Source: Bacillota bacterium (GTDB lineage Bacteria > Bacillota > SHA-98 > UBA4971). From it: 58,017 nt of DNA. The stretch spans positions 1 to 58,017 of the forward strand of contig JANLFY010000015.1 of the NCBI GenBank assembly GCA_024653485.1, written 5' to 3'. A program made the translations under genes and the position numbers. Of this stretch, positions 1 to 8,541 are shown in pieces (positions within the stretch are counted from its first letter, which is position 1; every line of letters starts with the position of its first letter). Below the pieces are notes generated by a model. The model made no database searches. It was not told where the DNA came from and saw only the letters and a program-made list of their open reading frames with translations.

Positions 1-916
1 CCGTGGCGGTCGCGGCTTCGTCCGCGCTCGCGGCGAGCTCGTGCCCGGTGGACGCGACCTGTTTCGCGTGGCCCGATATCTCTTGAACCACCGTCCGGAG
101 GCTCCCAACCATCTCGGCGAAAGCACGAGCCGTGGCGCCCACCTCGTCACGTCTCTCGGTGCCGGGCACCTTCACTTGTAGACGGCCAGAGGCGACTTCC
201 TGGGCGACGCGCGCGAGAGCCCCCGTCGGCCGCACTATGCTCGCGGAGAGGGAGATGGCGAGGATGATCCCTAGCGCGACGGAAATCCCGAGGGTGCCCA
301 AGGTGCGCGTCCAGACCCCCGAGACCGTGGCCTTCGCTGCTTCGCCAGCTTGTGCGGTGGAGTCTCGCAAGGCCGCGAGCATCGCGGCGAGGTCCGTGCG
401 GATCTGTTCTATGACGGCGTCGCCCTGGTCCGTCATGTAGAGCATCACTTCGCCTCGTTGTCCGCTGTCAAGATAGCCGAACACGCTGGTCCTGCACTGT
501 TCCCATGCGTCGCGTATTCGCTGGACTTCCTTGTCGCCTTCGTCCGGGACTTGAGCAACGGCCGGCGCGGGTCCTGCCGCGGAGGAGCCACTTGACTCGG
601 GCGCGGGCCCTTCGCCGCATAGCGCGGCGAACTGCTCTCGAATCTCGGCGTCCGCGGCTGTGAGTGCCTCGCGCAGCTTGGGATCTCCCATGAACAGGTA
701 CCCGCGCAGGGCGACGGAGAATCTCTCTATTGCTCCGTTCAAACGCTCGATATGCAGCAGTCGCGGAATTTCCTGGTCGAGCATCAAATTGAGCTCTGAA
801 TTGACGCCCGAAACTCCCTGAAGCCCGAAGAACCCGACCACAGCCATGAGAAGAAGAAGCAGGGCGTAACCTGCAACAATCCTGTAACCGAGACCGAAGT
901 GCGTCCGAAGCCTCAT
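1..916 (-). CDS. methyl-accepting chemotaxis protein, 5' part (runs off the window)
   Basis: Transmembrane chemoreceptor that senses a ligand outside the cytoplasmic membrane and signals to CheA/CheW. I read about 305 codons on the minus strand from the ATG at 916. There is an N-terminal transmembrane helix (about residues 13-33), a sensor region of roughly 165 residues with a Pro/Ala/Ser-rich insert, a second helix (about 203-225, ending in SIVRP), and a HAMP domain with an RLQVKVPGTERRDEVG-type stretch. A methylation-helix start (HELAASADEAATAT) follows before the edge. The cytoplasmic signalling hairpin is missing because the window ends. A GGGAGGG ribosome-binding site lies 7 nt before the ATG, and a SigD-type promoter lies upstream. 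The gene is divergent from the solute-binding protein at 1458. Ligand unknown. Confidence 0.9.
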   Translation of the reverse strand, partial: MRLRTHFGLGYRIVAGYALLLLLMAVVGFFGLQGVSGVNSELNLMLDQEIPRLLHIERLNGAIERFSVALRGYLFMGDPKLREALTAADAEIREQFAALCGEGPAPESSGSSAAGPAPAVAQVPDEGDKEVQRIRDAWEQCRTSVFGYLDSGQRGEVMLYMTDQGDAVIEQIRTDLAAMLAALRDSTAQAGEAAKATVSGVWTRTLGTLGISVALGIILAISLSASIVRPTGALARVAQEVASGRLQVKVPGTERRDEVGATARAFAEMVGSLRTVVQEISGHAKQVASTGHELAASADEAATAT

Positions 917-981
917 GGTGTACCCTCCCATTCAAGGTGTCGCGCATTATTCACCAAGGGACATCCAGCCTCTCTGTCAAC

Positions 982-1008
982 TTATCGGCAGGTTTCTGGA
1001 GCAGTTTA
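982..1008 (-). promoter_or_regulatory. SigD/sigma-28 (flagellar-type) promoter of the chemoreceptor gene
   Basis: On the minus strand the sequence reads TAAA, then 15 nt, then GCCGATAA. This equals the classical sigma-28 (FliA/SigD) consensus, including spacing. It lies about 66 nt upstream of the chemoreceptor ATG at 916, in the correct orientation. Chemoreceptors are classical members of this regulon, so position and function agree. It implies a flagellar regulon and motility in this organism. Confidence 0.8.
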
Positions 1009-1101
1009 GGGTTCAGCCATTTCGAGAGCTTGAACGCGAAGCAAGTGGGTTCGCGTGGACTTGCCCAGGTCGAGCGCGGGTTCCTGAAAAAAGTCTTGGG
1101 T

Positions 1102-1130
1102 TTGAAGGAATTCGTGGGCGAGCGTAGAAT
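1102..1130 (+). promoter_or_regulatory. SigA-type promoter of the Liv-type transporter operon
   Basis: TTGAAG (1102-1107), a 17-nt spacer and TAGAAT (1125-1130) fit the housekeeping consensus at 4/6 and 5/6 positions with ideal spacing. Transcription would begin near 1137 and give a leader of about 320 nt before the gene at 1458. The inverted-repeat cluster starts about 12 nt after the predicted start, a usual place for a repressor site. Confidence 0.5.
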
Positions 1131-1148
1131 AGCGACATTGAGCGGCTG

Positions 1149-1186
1149 TGATAACATCATCTTATCAGACCATCAGATTACCTGAT
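1149..1186. promoter_or_regulatory. candidate operator cluster upstream of the transporter operon
   Basis: Three interleaved inverted repeats are visible: TGATAA(1149-1154)/TTATCA(1162-1167), ATCAG(1164-1168)/CTGAT(1182-1186), and ATCAG(1172-1176)/CTGAT(1182-1186). The core TCAGACCATCAGATTA (1165-1180) recurs with one mismatch at 10562-10577. TCAGACCA contains a half-site like those of FadR-subfamily GntR regulators (TGGTC/GACCA). The best local candidate to bind it is the GntR protein at 8542. This link is inference. Confidence 0.45.
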
Positions 1187-1457
1187 CAACTGAACTCCGT
1201 CGGATCCAGCTGCTCTCGCGCGGACCGCACACGGTCGACCGGTGTTGACCGATACGGGCTGCGTAAGCTATGTCTGTGGCAGTCTGCCCGCGGGTGGTGT
1301 CTAGTGCAGAGGATCGTATGTTCCTCGCAGAAGGGAGGTGGGGCAAGGGCACACGAGCGCGTTAAAGGCTCAGGTGCACGGTGATTCAGGTGTTCTGTGC
1401 GTCAGCCGTAGGTGGTCCGACCTGGTACATCGGGAACGAAAGGGGAGTTACGCCCAG

Positions 1458-2705
1458 ATGAAGAGAGCATTCACGGTCGTGCTGTCCATTGTGTGTCTAT
1501 TGGTAGTAGGCATCGGCTCAGTGGCCTCTTCGGCAGCGCAGCCCAAGGAGTTCAACTTGGGGATACTGCTTCCTCTCACGGGCACGTTCGCCGCGGTCGC
1601 CAAGACCCAGCAAGAAGGCGTTCTGCTCGCGGTGGATGAGATCAATGCAGCTGGCGGCCTGAACATGCCTTGGGGGAAGGTCCCAGTCAAGCACCAAGTG
1701 GCAGACGATGAGGCCAGCCTCGATGTAGGCGTGAGGAGATTCATGTACATGGCCGGCAGCGGCGCAAACGCTGTGGTTGGTCAGACGTGGGCGCCGCTAG
1801 CATATTCCCTCAACGAGATGGTGAAGCAATACCCGCTTCCGTACTTCCCAGTGGCCGTCATGGCAAAGGAGGCGTTCGTCAAGGGCAAGCTGTCCAACTA
1901 CACTTGGGCGGTGGCCTACAGCCCGTGGACCGTCGGATACATGGCCGGCTCCGCAGCCATCAACACCCTGGGCAAGAAGAAGATATTCTTCTTGGCGCGT
2001 TCTGACAGCTGGGGTTGGGACATATGGGAAGGCGTGAAGGCGGCCGCGAAGCAGTACGGTGGCGAGATAGTGGGCTATGAGGAGGCGCCTCTCGGCACGA
2101 GCGACTTCGTGACCATCCTTCAGAAAGTGCGGGCGGCTAAGCCTGACGTGTTCATGTCCGCCCAGTTTGCGGGGGATGCAATCGCACTGCTGAAGCAGAC
2201 GTACGACATGGGCCTCTACAAGGAAATGACCATCTTCAACAGCTTCCTCACGAACGTGGTCGCCCAGGGCCTACCTGCTGAAGCCGTCAACGGGCTGTAC
2301 GGTATGCACTACTTCTACTGGGATATGAGCGGCTTCGCCGACAAGGAAGTGGCGAAGCTGGCCTCCCAGTACGTCGAGGCATTCAGGAAGAAGTACGGTT
2401 ACCCGCCTGACAGCTATGCCACGATCGCATACGTCGCTGCCAAGCACCTGTTTGACGTGGTCCAGAAGGCAGGAACGTTCGAGGCGGCTAAGGTCTCTGA
2501 ATACATGAAGAAGAACCCCGAGTTCATGACCGTCAAGGGCCCGGCGAAGTGGCGCGAGGACCACTCGGCTGTATTCAAGTACGCCGCGTTCCTCGTAAAG
2601 GGCAAGAGCCCCAAGGATAGGAAGGACAACTGGGATCTGTTCACGATAGTGGGTTCGCAGGGTGGCGACAGCGTCATGCCGCCTCTGAAGGACCTGGGGT
2701 ACTAG
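1458..2705 (+). CDS. ABC transporter solute-binding protein, Leu/Ile/Val-binding (LivK) family
   Basis: Extracytoplasmic receptor that delivers substrate to the LivH/LivM channel encoded downstream. It has 415 residues: a signal peptide with a hydrophobic core (about 7-23) and an ASSAA-type signal peptidase I site near residue 28, then the type I periplasmic binding fold starting GILLPLTGTFAAVAKTQQEG. There is no lipobox cysteine, so the protein is predicted to be soluble. That is unusual for a one-membrane Gram-positive cell and fits a periplasm. The ATG at 1458 follows an AGGGGAG ribosome-binding site; a longer upstream reading is unlikely because it would bury the signal peptide. The family takes amino acids, amides, urea and aromatic acids, so the ligand cannot be named. 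Neighbouring nitrilase and hydantoinase genes suggest an amide or cyclic amide. Confidence 0.92.
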   Translation: MKRAFTVVLSIVCLLVVGIGSVASSAAQPKEFNLGILLPLTGTFAAVAKTQQEGVLLAVDEINAAGGLNMPWGKVPVKHQVADDEASLDVGVRRFMYMAGSGANAVVGQTWAPLAYSLNEMVKQYPLPYFPVAVMAKEAFVKGKLSNYTWAVAYSPWTVGYMAGSAAINTLGKKKIFFLARSDSWGWDIWEGVKAAAKQYGGEIVGYEEAPLGTSDFVTILQKVRAAKPDVFMSAQFAGDAIALLKQTYDMGLYKEMTIFNSFLTNVVAQGLPAEAVNGLYGMHYFYWDMSGFADKEVAKLASQYVEAFRKKYGYPPDSYATIAYVAAKHLFDVVQKAGTFEAAKVSEYMKKNPEFMTVKGPAKWREDHSAVFKYAAFLVKGKSPKDRKDNWDLFTIVGSQGGDSVMPPLKDLGY

Positions 2706-3157
2706 AGACATGGTTTAGCCAGCCGCGGGAAGCGCGGTGGCCTCTCACGTAGCCCATCACTAGGTTTTCCGAGTGGGCCGCCGAGGCTTGCGGCAGGCGA
2801 AAGCCGCGAATTGGGATTCGGGTGCGACCTCGAGCATGCTTCCGGCCGGTGCGACCCTCGCTCGCGGCGAGGGCCGCACCGGCGCGGGAGGAGGTCACTG
2901 CGCCGGGCGCGTCGGCACCTCTCTCCGCCAGCTCTGATCGGAATCAGAAGCGAACCGCGCTTCGGTGTGCTCCCGGGCGCGACGCGCCGGGTGTAGCTCA
3001 AGGGAGGCCGGCTGGCACAGGGGGGCCTAGGGGCCGCCGGAGGAGCAACCGCGGGGTTCTGAGGGAGCTGCCGGGAAGATCGCATGGCTTTCCTAAGAGG
3101 GTTCCGTCGACCGGTCAGAAGTCGCCCCGGCAAGGGGCTGCAAAAGGGGTCTGGGGA
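2706..3157. other. long GC-rich spacer between binding protein and first ATPase
   Basis: These 452 nt inside the transporter operon carry the perfect hairpin described separately and further GC-rich inverted repeats, for example CCCGG...CCGGG near 2970-2990. I see no plausible gene: the open frames here lack a good ribosome-binding site and are GC-driven. Such a spacer after a binding-protein gene is a common device for making more receptor than membrane components. Confidence 0.4.
2845..2883 (+). terminator. strong hairpin after the binding-protein gene (attenuator or mRNA stabiliser)
   Basis: Arms of 9 bp (GCCGGTGCG/CGCACCGGC) and 7 bp (CCCTCGC/GCGAGGG) are separated by one a/c mismatch and enclose a 5-nt loop. 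No T-run follows, so it is not a classical intrinsic terminator. It more likely protects the upstream mRNA or lowers read-through. Confidence 0.45.
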
Positions 3158-3913
3158 ATGAGCACGAGCAACGCAGCAATCGAGACGAAGGGCGTAACCA
3201 AGACGTTCGGGGGATTCACGGCTGTCAACAAGGTGACATATAGCCTCGCACAGAAGGAAGTCGCGGGGATAATCGGACCCAATGGAGCGGGCAAGACGAC
3301 ATTTTTCAACCTCATTACGGGGGCTTACATTCCAGACGAGGGATCGGTGTTCTACGGAGACAGGGACGTCACCAAGGTTCCCCCGCAAGGCAGGGTGAGC
3401 CTTGGTGTGAGGAGGACGTTTCAGCTGGCCTCCACGTTCGACAACCTCAAGGTCGTCGACAACCTGAAGCTCGCTTACTTCAGGACGTACAAGGGGAGCT
3501 CCATCGCAAGCATGCTTTGCACCAAGATGGACTCCATCGCAGACAAGGCGATAGTGGATCAACTCGCAAGGTTTGGGCTCAGCGGTGTGGCCGAGACGGC
3601 GACCAGGAACCTGTCCCTGGGCGACAAGCGCAAGCTGGAAATGGCGATGGCGCTCATCGGCAAACCCACCGTGCTGCTGCTCGACGAGCCCTTCGCGGGG
3701 CTCAGCGAGAGAGAGATAGACGAGACCATAGACATCCTCAGGGACTATGTGCACAAGATCTCCATTTTGATTGTGGAGCACAAGATAACGAAGCTGAAGA
3801 CCTTCGTCGAAAGGGTCACCGTGCTCGCCAGCGGCGAGATCATAGCTGACGGCGGCTTCGAAGAAGTACTCCGCAGCCCGGCGGTGCGGAAGAGCTATTG
3901 GCAGATCGATTAG
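3158..3913 (+). CDS. livG: branched-chain-type ABC transporter ATPase (LivG family)
   Basis: Cytoplasmic ATPase of the Liv-type importer. The Walker A motif GPNGAGKT is near residue 40, the signature reads NLSLGDKRKLEMA, Walker B is VLLLDEPFAGLS, and the switch histidine lies in LIVEHK. Length is 251 residues, as usual for LivG. The signature lacks the usual SGGQ core (LSLGD), which is common in LivG/LptB-like ATPases. ATG 3158 was chosen over longer readings because the protein starts directly with the family N-terminus and GGGG stretches lie upstream. The next gene, livF, begins 50 nt downstream. Confidence 0.93.
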   Translation: MSTSNAAIETKGVTKTFGGFTAVNKVTYSLAQKEVAGIIGPNGAGKTTFFNLITGAYIPDEGSVFYGDRDVTKVPPQGRVSLGVRRTFQLASTFDNLKVVDNLKLAYFRTYKGSSIASMLCTKMDSIADKAIVDQLARFGLSGVAETATRNLSLGDKRKLEMAMALIGKPTVLLLDEPFAGLSEREIDETIDILRDYVHKISILIVEHKITKLKTFVERVTVLASGEIIADGGFEEVLRSPAVRKSYWQID

Positions 3914-3963
3914 CCTTTGCGATGAGCTGTCTGAGTGATATTACGATAAGGACGGAGAAAGAC

Positions 3964-4659
3964 ATGACCGGCAATCCGATTCTGGAAGTCAAGGATCTGA
4001 ACGTATCGTACGGGCAGTCTAGAGTGCTCTTCGATGTCTCCCTCAAGGCGTACGCGAAGGAAGTCGTTGGCGTAGTGGGGCGGAACGGCGCAGGGAAGAC
4101 GACCCTCATGAGGACGATAGGCGGGTTCCTGAAGCCGTCCAGCGGTTCGGTGAACTTCAAGGGCGGGAACATCGTGGGGCTGCGCTCGTACGAAATAGTG
4201 CGAAAGGGCCTGAAGTACATTCCCCAGGACAAAGGGGTGTTCTCGGACCTGACGGTGATGGAAAACCTCCAGCTCTCCAGCTACGCTATGAAGGATTACG
4301 ATTGGAGCAAGGTGACCCACTACTTCCCGAAGCTACAGCAACTCATGAACAGGAAGGGAGCGTACCTCAGCGGCGGAGAGCGCCAGATGCTCATGATCGG
4401 AAGGGCCATTCTGGGCAAACCCGACGTCCTCCTGCTTGATGAGCCCACGGAAGGGCTCTCCCCAAGCGTCGTGCAGGACCTTGCCCGCACATTCAAAGAG
4501 CTCAAGGAGAGCATGACCCTGGTGCTGGTTGAGCAGAACCTCTCTGTTGTCGCGGAGGTCGCCGACAGGCTCTACATCATGAGGGAAGGGAGAATATCCG
4601 CCGAGGTCTCGGACGCGAACGAGATCAAGACGCTCTCATTCGAGAAGTACCTGCTCTAG
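3964..4659 (+). CDS. livF: branched-chain-type ABC transporter ATPase (LivF family)
   Basis: Second ATPase of the Liv-type importer, pairing with LivG as the nucleotide-binding heterodimer. It starts MTGNPILEVKDLNVSYG and has Walker A GRNGAGKT, signature YLSGGERQM, Walker B VLLLDEPTEGLSP and switch region LVEQN. Length is 231 residues, typical of LivF. The ATG at 3964 has GGAG 6 nt upstream; the longer frame open from 3898 starts inside livG and lacks support. Genes are ordered receptor, LivG, LivF, LivM, LivH. Confidence 0.93.
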   Translation: MTGNPILEVKDLNVSYGQSRVLFDVSLKAYAKEVVGVVGRNGAGKTTLMRTIGGFLKPSSGSVNFKGGNIVGLRSYEIVRKGLKYIPQDKGVFSDLTVMENLQLSSYAMKDYDWSKVTHYFPKLQQLMNRKGAYLSGGERQMLMIGRAILGKPDVLLLDEPTEGLSPSVVQDLARTFKELKESMTLVLVEQNLSVVAEVADRLYIMREGRISAEVSDANEIKTLSFEKYLL

Positions 4660-4691
4660 ATTCATGTCGTGAAACGAAGGGGATAGGCGGA

Positions 4692-5672
4692 ATGACCAAA
4701 CTGTTCAAAGACTACGGGAGCATTGTGCTGACTTTCGGAGCCGTCCTGCTGCTGCGGCTGGTTCTCCCAAGGCCGTTCATCATGGACGTGTTGATATTCG
4801 GCGTATATGCGATGGCGTTCAATTTCCTAATGGGCCACCTCGGGCTTGTCTCTTTCGGACAGCCGGCGTATCTCGGTCTAGGCGCGTACGGTGCCGCGCT
4901 GTACCTGAGCTACATAGGAACGAACCCATACGTGGGGATCATCGCCGGCATAGCGCTGGGTCTGGTCGTGAGCATGCTCGTGGGGCTGTTCCTGGTGAAG
5001 CTGAGCAGCAGCTACTTCACCCTGGCCAATCTGGCGTTTTGCGCGATAGTGTTCTTCTTGTTCCAGAAGGGCCTCGTTTCGATCACACGCGGTGACACGG
5101 GGCTGTGGTACCTCTTCAGAATGACGAAGGGTCTCTTGCTGGATTTCAAGAACCCCAATGATCTGTTCATCTTCGTCTTCGTAGTGGCGGTTCTGGTGTG
5201 GTTGCTGTTCAGATACCTCGACACGACCGTGTACGGGGCGAGCTGCCTTGCCGCCAAGCTGAACGAGACCAAGTTGCAGTTCCTGGGCTACAACACCTTC
5301 AGGATCAAGTGGCTCGGGTTCGTGATCGCGAACGGGGTGGCGGCCCTGGCTGGATCTCTGTACGCCGTGTATTTCGGATTCGTTTCTCCCGGCCTCACCG
5401 AATTGACGCGCGCAGCAGAGGTCGTCATCGTGGGGCTTCTTGGTGGCGTTGGCACGTTGCTCGGGCCGATCGTCGGGGCGCTCGTGTACATCGGCATGAA
5501 GGACCTGACGAGCAAGTTCATAACGTACTGGGAGCTCGTCGTCGGGCTTCTGCTCATTTTCGTGATGCTGGCGGGAGAGAGGGGCATAGTCGGCACGCTC
5601 CAGCCTCTGCTCGGCCGGCTTGCAGGGAGGCGTGCGACTGCGAGCGCTCGCGCTGGGGCGGAGCGACCCTAG
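4692..5672 (+). CDS. livM: branched-chain-type ABC transporter permease (LivM family)
   Basis: Integral membrane channel subunit of about 326 residues. Many hydrophobic helices alternate with short loops, and the family stretch LGLVSFGQPAYLGLGAYGAA is near residues 51-70. The C-terminal half contains the LivM/LivH coupling region (GLLGGVGTLLGPIVGA, about 250-265), which contacts the ATPases. The ATG follows a purine-rich GGGGATAGGCGGA stretch. It forms the translocation path with LivH encoded 188 nt downstream. Confidence 0.92.
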   Translation: MTKLFKDYGSIVLTFGAVLLLRLVLPRPFIMDVLIFGVYAMAFNFLMGHLGLVSFGQPAYLGLGAYGAALYLSYIGTNPYVGIIAGIALGLVVSMLVGLFLVKLSSSYFTLANLAFCAIVFFLFQKGLVSITRGDTGLWYLFRMTKGLLLDFKNPNDLFIFVFVVAVLVWLLFRYLDTTVYGASCLAAKLNETKLQFLGYNTFRIKWLGFVIANGVAALAGSLYAVYFGFVSPGLTELTRAAEVVIVGLLGGVGTLLGPIVGALVYIGMKDLTSKFITYWELVVGLLLIFVMLAGERGIVGTLQPLLGRLAGRRATASARAGAERP

Positions 5673-5859
5673 AGCTGGCGGTGGACCTCCGACGCTAGCG
5701 CCCTGAGCAGGGACACGGCATGTAGAGGCCAGTCCCGCGAGACGCCTCGTCGCGCAATCGCGGGCGGCCGGAGCCCGTGAGGGAACGGCCGACCCGCCGT
5801 GGGGCTGAGCGCCCCGGGTAACCACGTAACCGTGGCATGGCAGAGAGGGTGGGTAAGTG

Positions 5860-6729
5860 ATGGATCTTAGCAGGCTGATATCCGCGATTATCTTCGGGCT
5901 TAGCATGGCAAGCATATACTTTCTGCTGTCGATAGGCTTGTCGCTGTGCTACGGCCTTATGAGAATCATCAGCATCGACCAGTTCTTGTACTACACTGTG
6001 GGGGCGTACCTCACCTTCACCGTGTTCTCGGTGTCTGGCAGCTTTTGGCTGGGAGCCTTGGTGGGCATTGTAGCGAGCTGCATCGTCGCGCTAATAGTCG
6101 AAAAGAGCATATTCAAGCGGATATACGAGAAAGGCATCATGTTCAGCATGATCACGTCGTTCGGGGTTCTCCTGACAGGCGTGGGTGTCACCAAGTACAT
6201 CTGGGGGCTCGTTCCCCGTCCAGTGGCCACCCCTATCGCTGGGCAGATAGGCCTGTTTGGGGCGGAGGTGCCGACGTATCGCTTGTTCGTGATCGGGCTC
6301 GTGGCCGTGCTGTATGTCTGCCTATGGCTCTTCCTAGAAAAGACCATAATCGGAAAGGCGATCCGAGCGGGTATCGAGGACGCGGAGAAGACCGAGGGGC
6401 TTGGAGTGGACATATACAAGATGTTCACGGTGATGTTCCTCATAGCGGCTAGCCTGTCCGCGCTCGCCGGGGGGCTTCACGCGCCGCTCATCATGGTGGA
6501 TCCACACATGGGTCTGAGGTTGATGTCGACCGCGTTCATGATTGTTATCATCGGAGGTCTTGGAAGCATCAAGGGGACTCTCATCTCTTCGCTGCTCATA
6601 GGGCAGGTTGTGTCGCTAGGCTTTCTCATCTGGGCGCCCATTGCTGACATGGCTCCGTTCGTCATCATGCTGCTCGTGTTCCTGGTCAAGCCGACGGGAC
6701 TCTACGGCAGCGAGCTGATGAAGAGGTGA
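5860..6729 (+). CDS. livH: branched-chain-type ABC transporter permease (LivH family)
   Basis: Second channel subunit, about 289 residues and almost entirely membrane-embedded. It starts MDLSRLISAIIFGLSMAS, and the family coupling region FMIVIIGGLGSIKGTLISSL is near 230-250. GAGAGGGTGGG precedes the start; a GTG immediately before the ATG (5857) is also possible. The LivM-before-LivH order is the reverse of the Escherichia coli liv operon. The operon appears to end here, since 136 nt with GC-rich inverted repeats (CGCTCGA/TCGAGCG, about 6750-6785) separate it from the next gene. Confidence 0.92.
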   Translation: MDLSRLISAIIFGLSMASIYFLLSIGLSLCYGLMRIISIDQFLYYTVGAYLTFTVFSVSGSFWLGALVGIVASCIVALIVEKSIFKRIYEKGIMFSMITSFGVLLTGVGVTKYIWGLVPRPVATPIAGQIGLFGAEVPTYRLFVIGLVAVLYVCLWLFLEKTIIGKAIRAGIEDAEKTEGLGVDIYKMFTVMFLIAASLSALAGGLHAPLIMVDPHMGLRLMSTAFMIVIIGGLGSIKGTLISSLLIGQVVSLGFLIWAPIADMAPFVIMLLVFLVKPTGLYGSELMKR

Positions 6730-6865
6730 CCCGGACTGGGCGCGTCGACGCTCGACGAGCTGAGGCCTGACGGCTCGAGCGTGGGATGGGCGGAGAGTCC
6801 AGGACTCGTGGCTTCGCGGAGCGCGAGCCCGGCGGACCGACGGGATAAGCTGGTAGGATACGGAG

Positions 6866-8155
6866 TTGGTGAGAGTGGCGGAAGTGGCTGTGGTCCATCG
6901 CGACCTGATACCAGGGTCGCCCGCGCGGTACGATGAAGATGCAGTGAGCGCCGTATACGAGATGCTGGACCAGGGCGTGCGCCTGACGGGCGGGATCGAG
7001 TCAGTCATAAGCCCGGGCGACAGGGTCCTTCTGAAAGTGAACGCTTGCTGGCCGGTTTCCCCTGACTCTGGAATCACGAGCGACCCGAGAGTGGTCGCCG
7101 CGGTGGTTCGGTATCTGAAGAATGCGGGCAAAGCCAGGAGCGTCACTGTCGCCGAGCGATCCAGCATCAAGGCCGACTCACTCGAGTCGCTCAAACGGTC
7201 GGGGGTGTACGATGCGGCTTTGAGAGAGGGAGCAGATAGAATCGTGCCCCTTGAAAGGGACGTCAGGCTGAGCGCCACGATACCCGGCGCTAAGGTGCTG
7301 CGCGGCGAGGTTCACTTGCCACGATGCGTGGTCGAGGCGGACAAGATCGTGTACCTCGCCAAGATGAAAACACACAAAGTCTGCGGAATAACCGCCGCCA
7401 TGAAGCTGAGCCAGGGCATGCTTCCGTGGAGCGAGCAGATCAAGTACCACAGAAACGACATAGACCAGAAGATAGTCGACCTGCTTCGGCTGGTGAGGCC
7501 GGATCTGTCGATCGTGGACGCTCTCTGGCCGATGCAGGGCCAGGGCCCGGGGTCGCCTTACAGGGAGGACCTCATAAGGGATTTCAATACCATCGTTCTC
7601 GGTCGAGACCCGGTTGCTGTGGATTCGGTGTGCGCAAGGCTCATGGGATTCGACCCGATCTTCGAGGTCGCGTACATCCGCGACGCAACCGTTGCGGGCC
7701 TCGGAGAGGGCAGGCCGGACCGGATAGACGTGAAGGGCGAGGACGTGGAGCGGATAAAGAGGAGCTTTCGCAGGGGAGACATAAGCCTGATAGGGCTTCA
7801 CCCCAAGATCGACGTGTACTTGAGTGGCAGCTGCAAAGGCTGCTGCCATTTCACGAGAACCGGGCTCGACCCCTGGCTTGCAGACCAGGAGAAGCTCAAG
7901 GACTTTGACACCGTCGAGAAGATAACGCTCATAATCGGCAAGGACAATCCCCTCGAGATTCGGACCGAGCACCACCCTCCGAAGTCGTATACCTTTGTCA
8001 TCGGAGACTGCGCGAGCCGTCATAGGGACAAGGGGATTTTCCTCCCGGGATGTCCTTCGCTCAGCCTCCATGGTCTCATGCCGTTCATCGGTCTTGGCGA
8101 CGAGGAGATATTGGCGAAGTACGCGAGGCGACTTCCGGAGGGCTTCGTGCCGTGA
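6866..8155 (+). CDS. DUF362 family protein
   Basis: About 429 residues. The body resembles DUF362 proteins: LLKVNACWPVSPDSGITSDPRVV near residues 55-77, then AKMKTHKVCGITAAMKLSQG and an internal IVDALWPMQGQGPGSP stretch. Members of this family are often fused to or encoded beside iron-sulphur proteins, and no reaction is established that I can name. A cysteine cluster SCKGCC near residue 325 could hold a metal or Fe-S centre but is not a full ferredoxin motif. Start is TTG 6866 or GTG 6869, with AGGA 7-10 nt upstream. It lies between the importer and its probable regulator, so a role in the same pathway is likely but unproven. Confidence 0.7.
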   Translation: MVRVAEVAVVHRDLIPGSPARYDEDAVSAVYEMLDQGVRLTGGIESVISPGDRVLLKVNACWPVSPDSGITSDPRVVAAVVRYLKNAGKARSVTVAERSSIKADSLESLKRSGVYDAALREGADRIVPLERDVRLSATIPGAKVLRGEVHLPRCVVEADKIVYLAKMKTHKVCGITAAMKLSQGMLPWSEQIKYHRNDIDQKIVDLLRLVRPDLSIVDALWPMQGQGPGSPYREDLIRDFNTIVLGRDPVAVDSVCARLMGFDPIFEVAYIRDATVAGLGEGRPDRIDVKGEDVERIKRSFRRGDISLIGLHPKIDVYLSGSCKGCCHFTRTGLDPWLADQEKLKDFDTVEKITLIIGKDNPLEIRTEHHPPKSYTFVIGDCASRHRDKGIFLPGCPSLSLHGLMPFIGLGDEEILAKYARRLPEGFVP

Positions 8156-8541
8156 GGCAGGCCATGGGCCGCGGTCCGAGATGGGATGGGCGTGAAATCG
8201 GACGGTGAACATGCGCGGAGGATGGCGGACGGCATGACCATCTCCGCTTCGAGCGGGATGGTTCAGGGCGGATAGGAGGATTCGCCAGGGGTGGCGCCGA
8301 AGCATCATGACTTGTCGGCATTCCGGGGCGTTCGCGAGCTCGGGCGTTATTGGGCCTCCGTGCGGGAGAGGTGCCAGGGTCGACACCAATGGGAGGCCTT
8401 GCAGCCACAGTCGTAGTTGCCGCCTGAAGCCAGCTTTCTTAGTAGATCGAACGGGGTAGCGGATGACCGGTGCTTTGACGCAGGATACTCACTATGTTGT
8501 TGTCGGCTGAGGACGGGGCCCGTTTGAGCAGGGGGAGAATC
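8156..8541. other. 386-nt spacer upstream of the GntR regulator
   Basis: I found no convincing gene, hairpin-plus-T terminator or strong promoter. A weak TTGCCG-17 nt-TAGTAG match exists near 8420-8447. The 16-nt motif found before the importer and before the hydroxyacid dehydrogenase operon is not present here; only the heptamer GACCATC occurs. Confidence 0.35.

Larger units (their letters stand above)
917..1457. other. divergent intergenic region with promoters and operator candidates
   Basis: This 541-nt region separates the minus-strand chemoreceptor from the plus-strand transporter operon. It holds the SigD-type promoter (982-1008), a SigA-type promoter (1102-1130) and an inverted-repeat cluster (1149-1186). 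It also has two GGTC/GACC palindromes, at 1232-1241 (CGGTCGACCG) and 1413-1423 (TGGTCCGACCT), which resemble FadR-subfamily GntR half-sites. I see no convincing coding region. Confidence 0.5.

Noticed and set aside
2702-3781. 359-codon minus-strand open frame opposite the Liv spacer and livG
   Set aside because: It lies antisense to a well-supported ATPase gene, has no recognisable motif, and long antisense frames are expected in GC-rich DNA.
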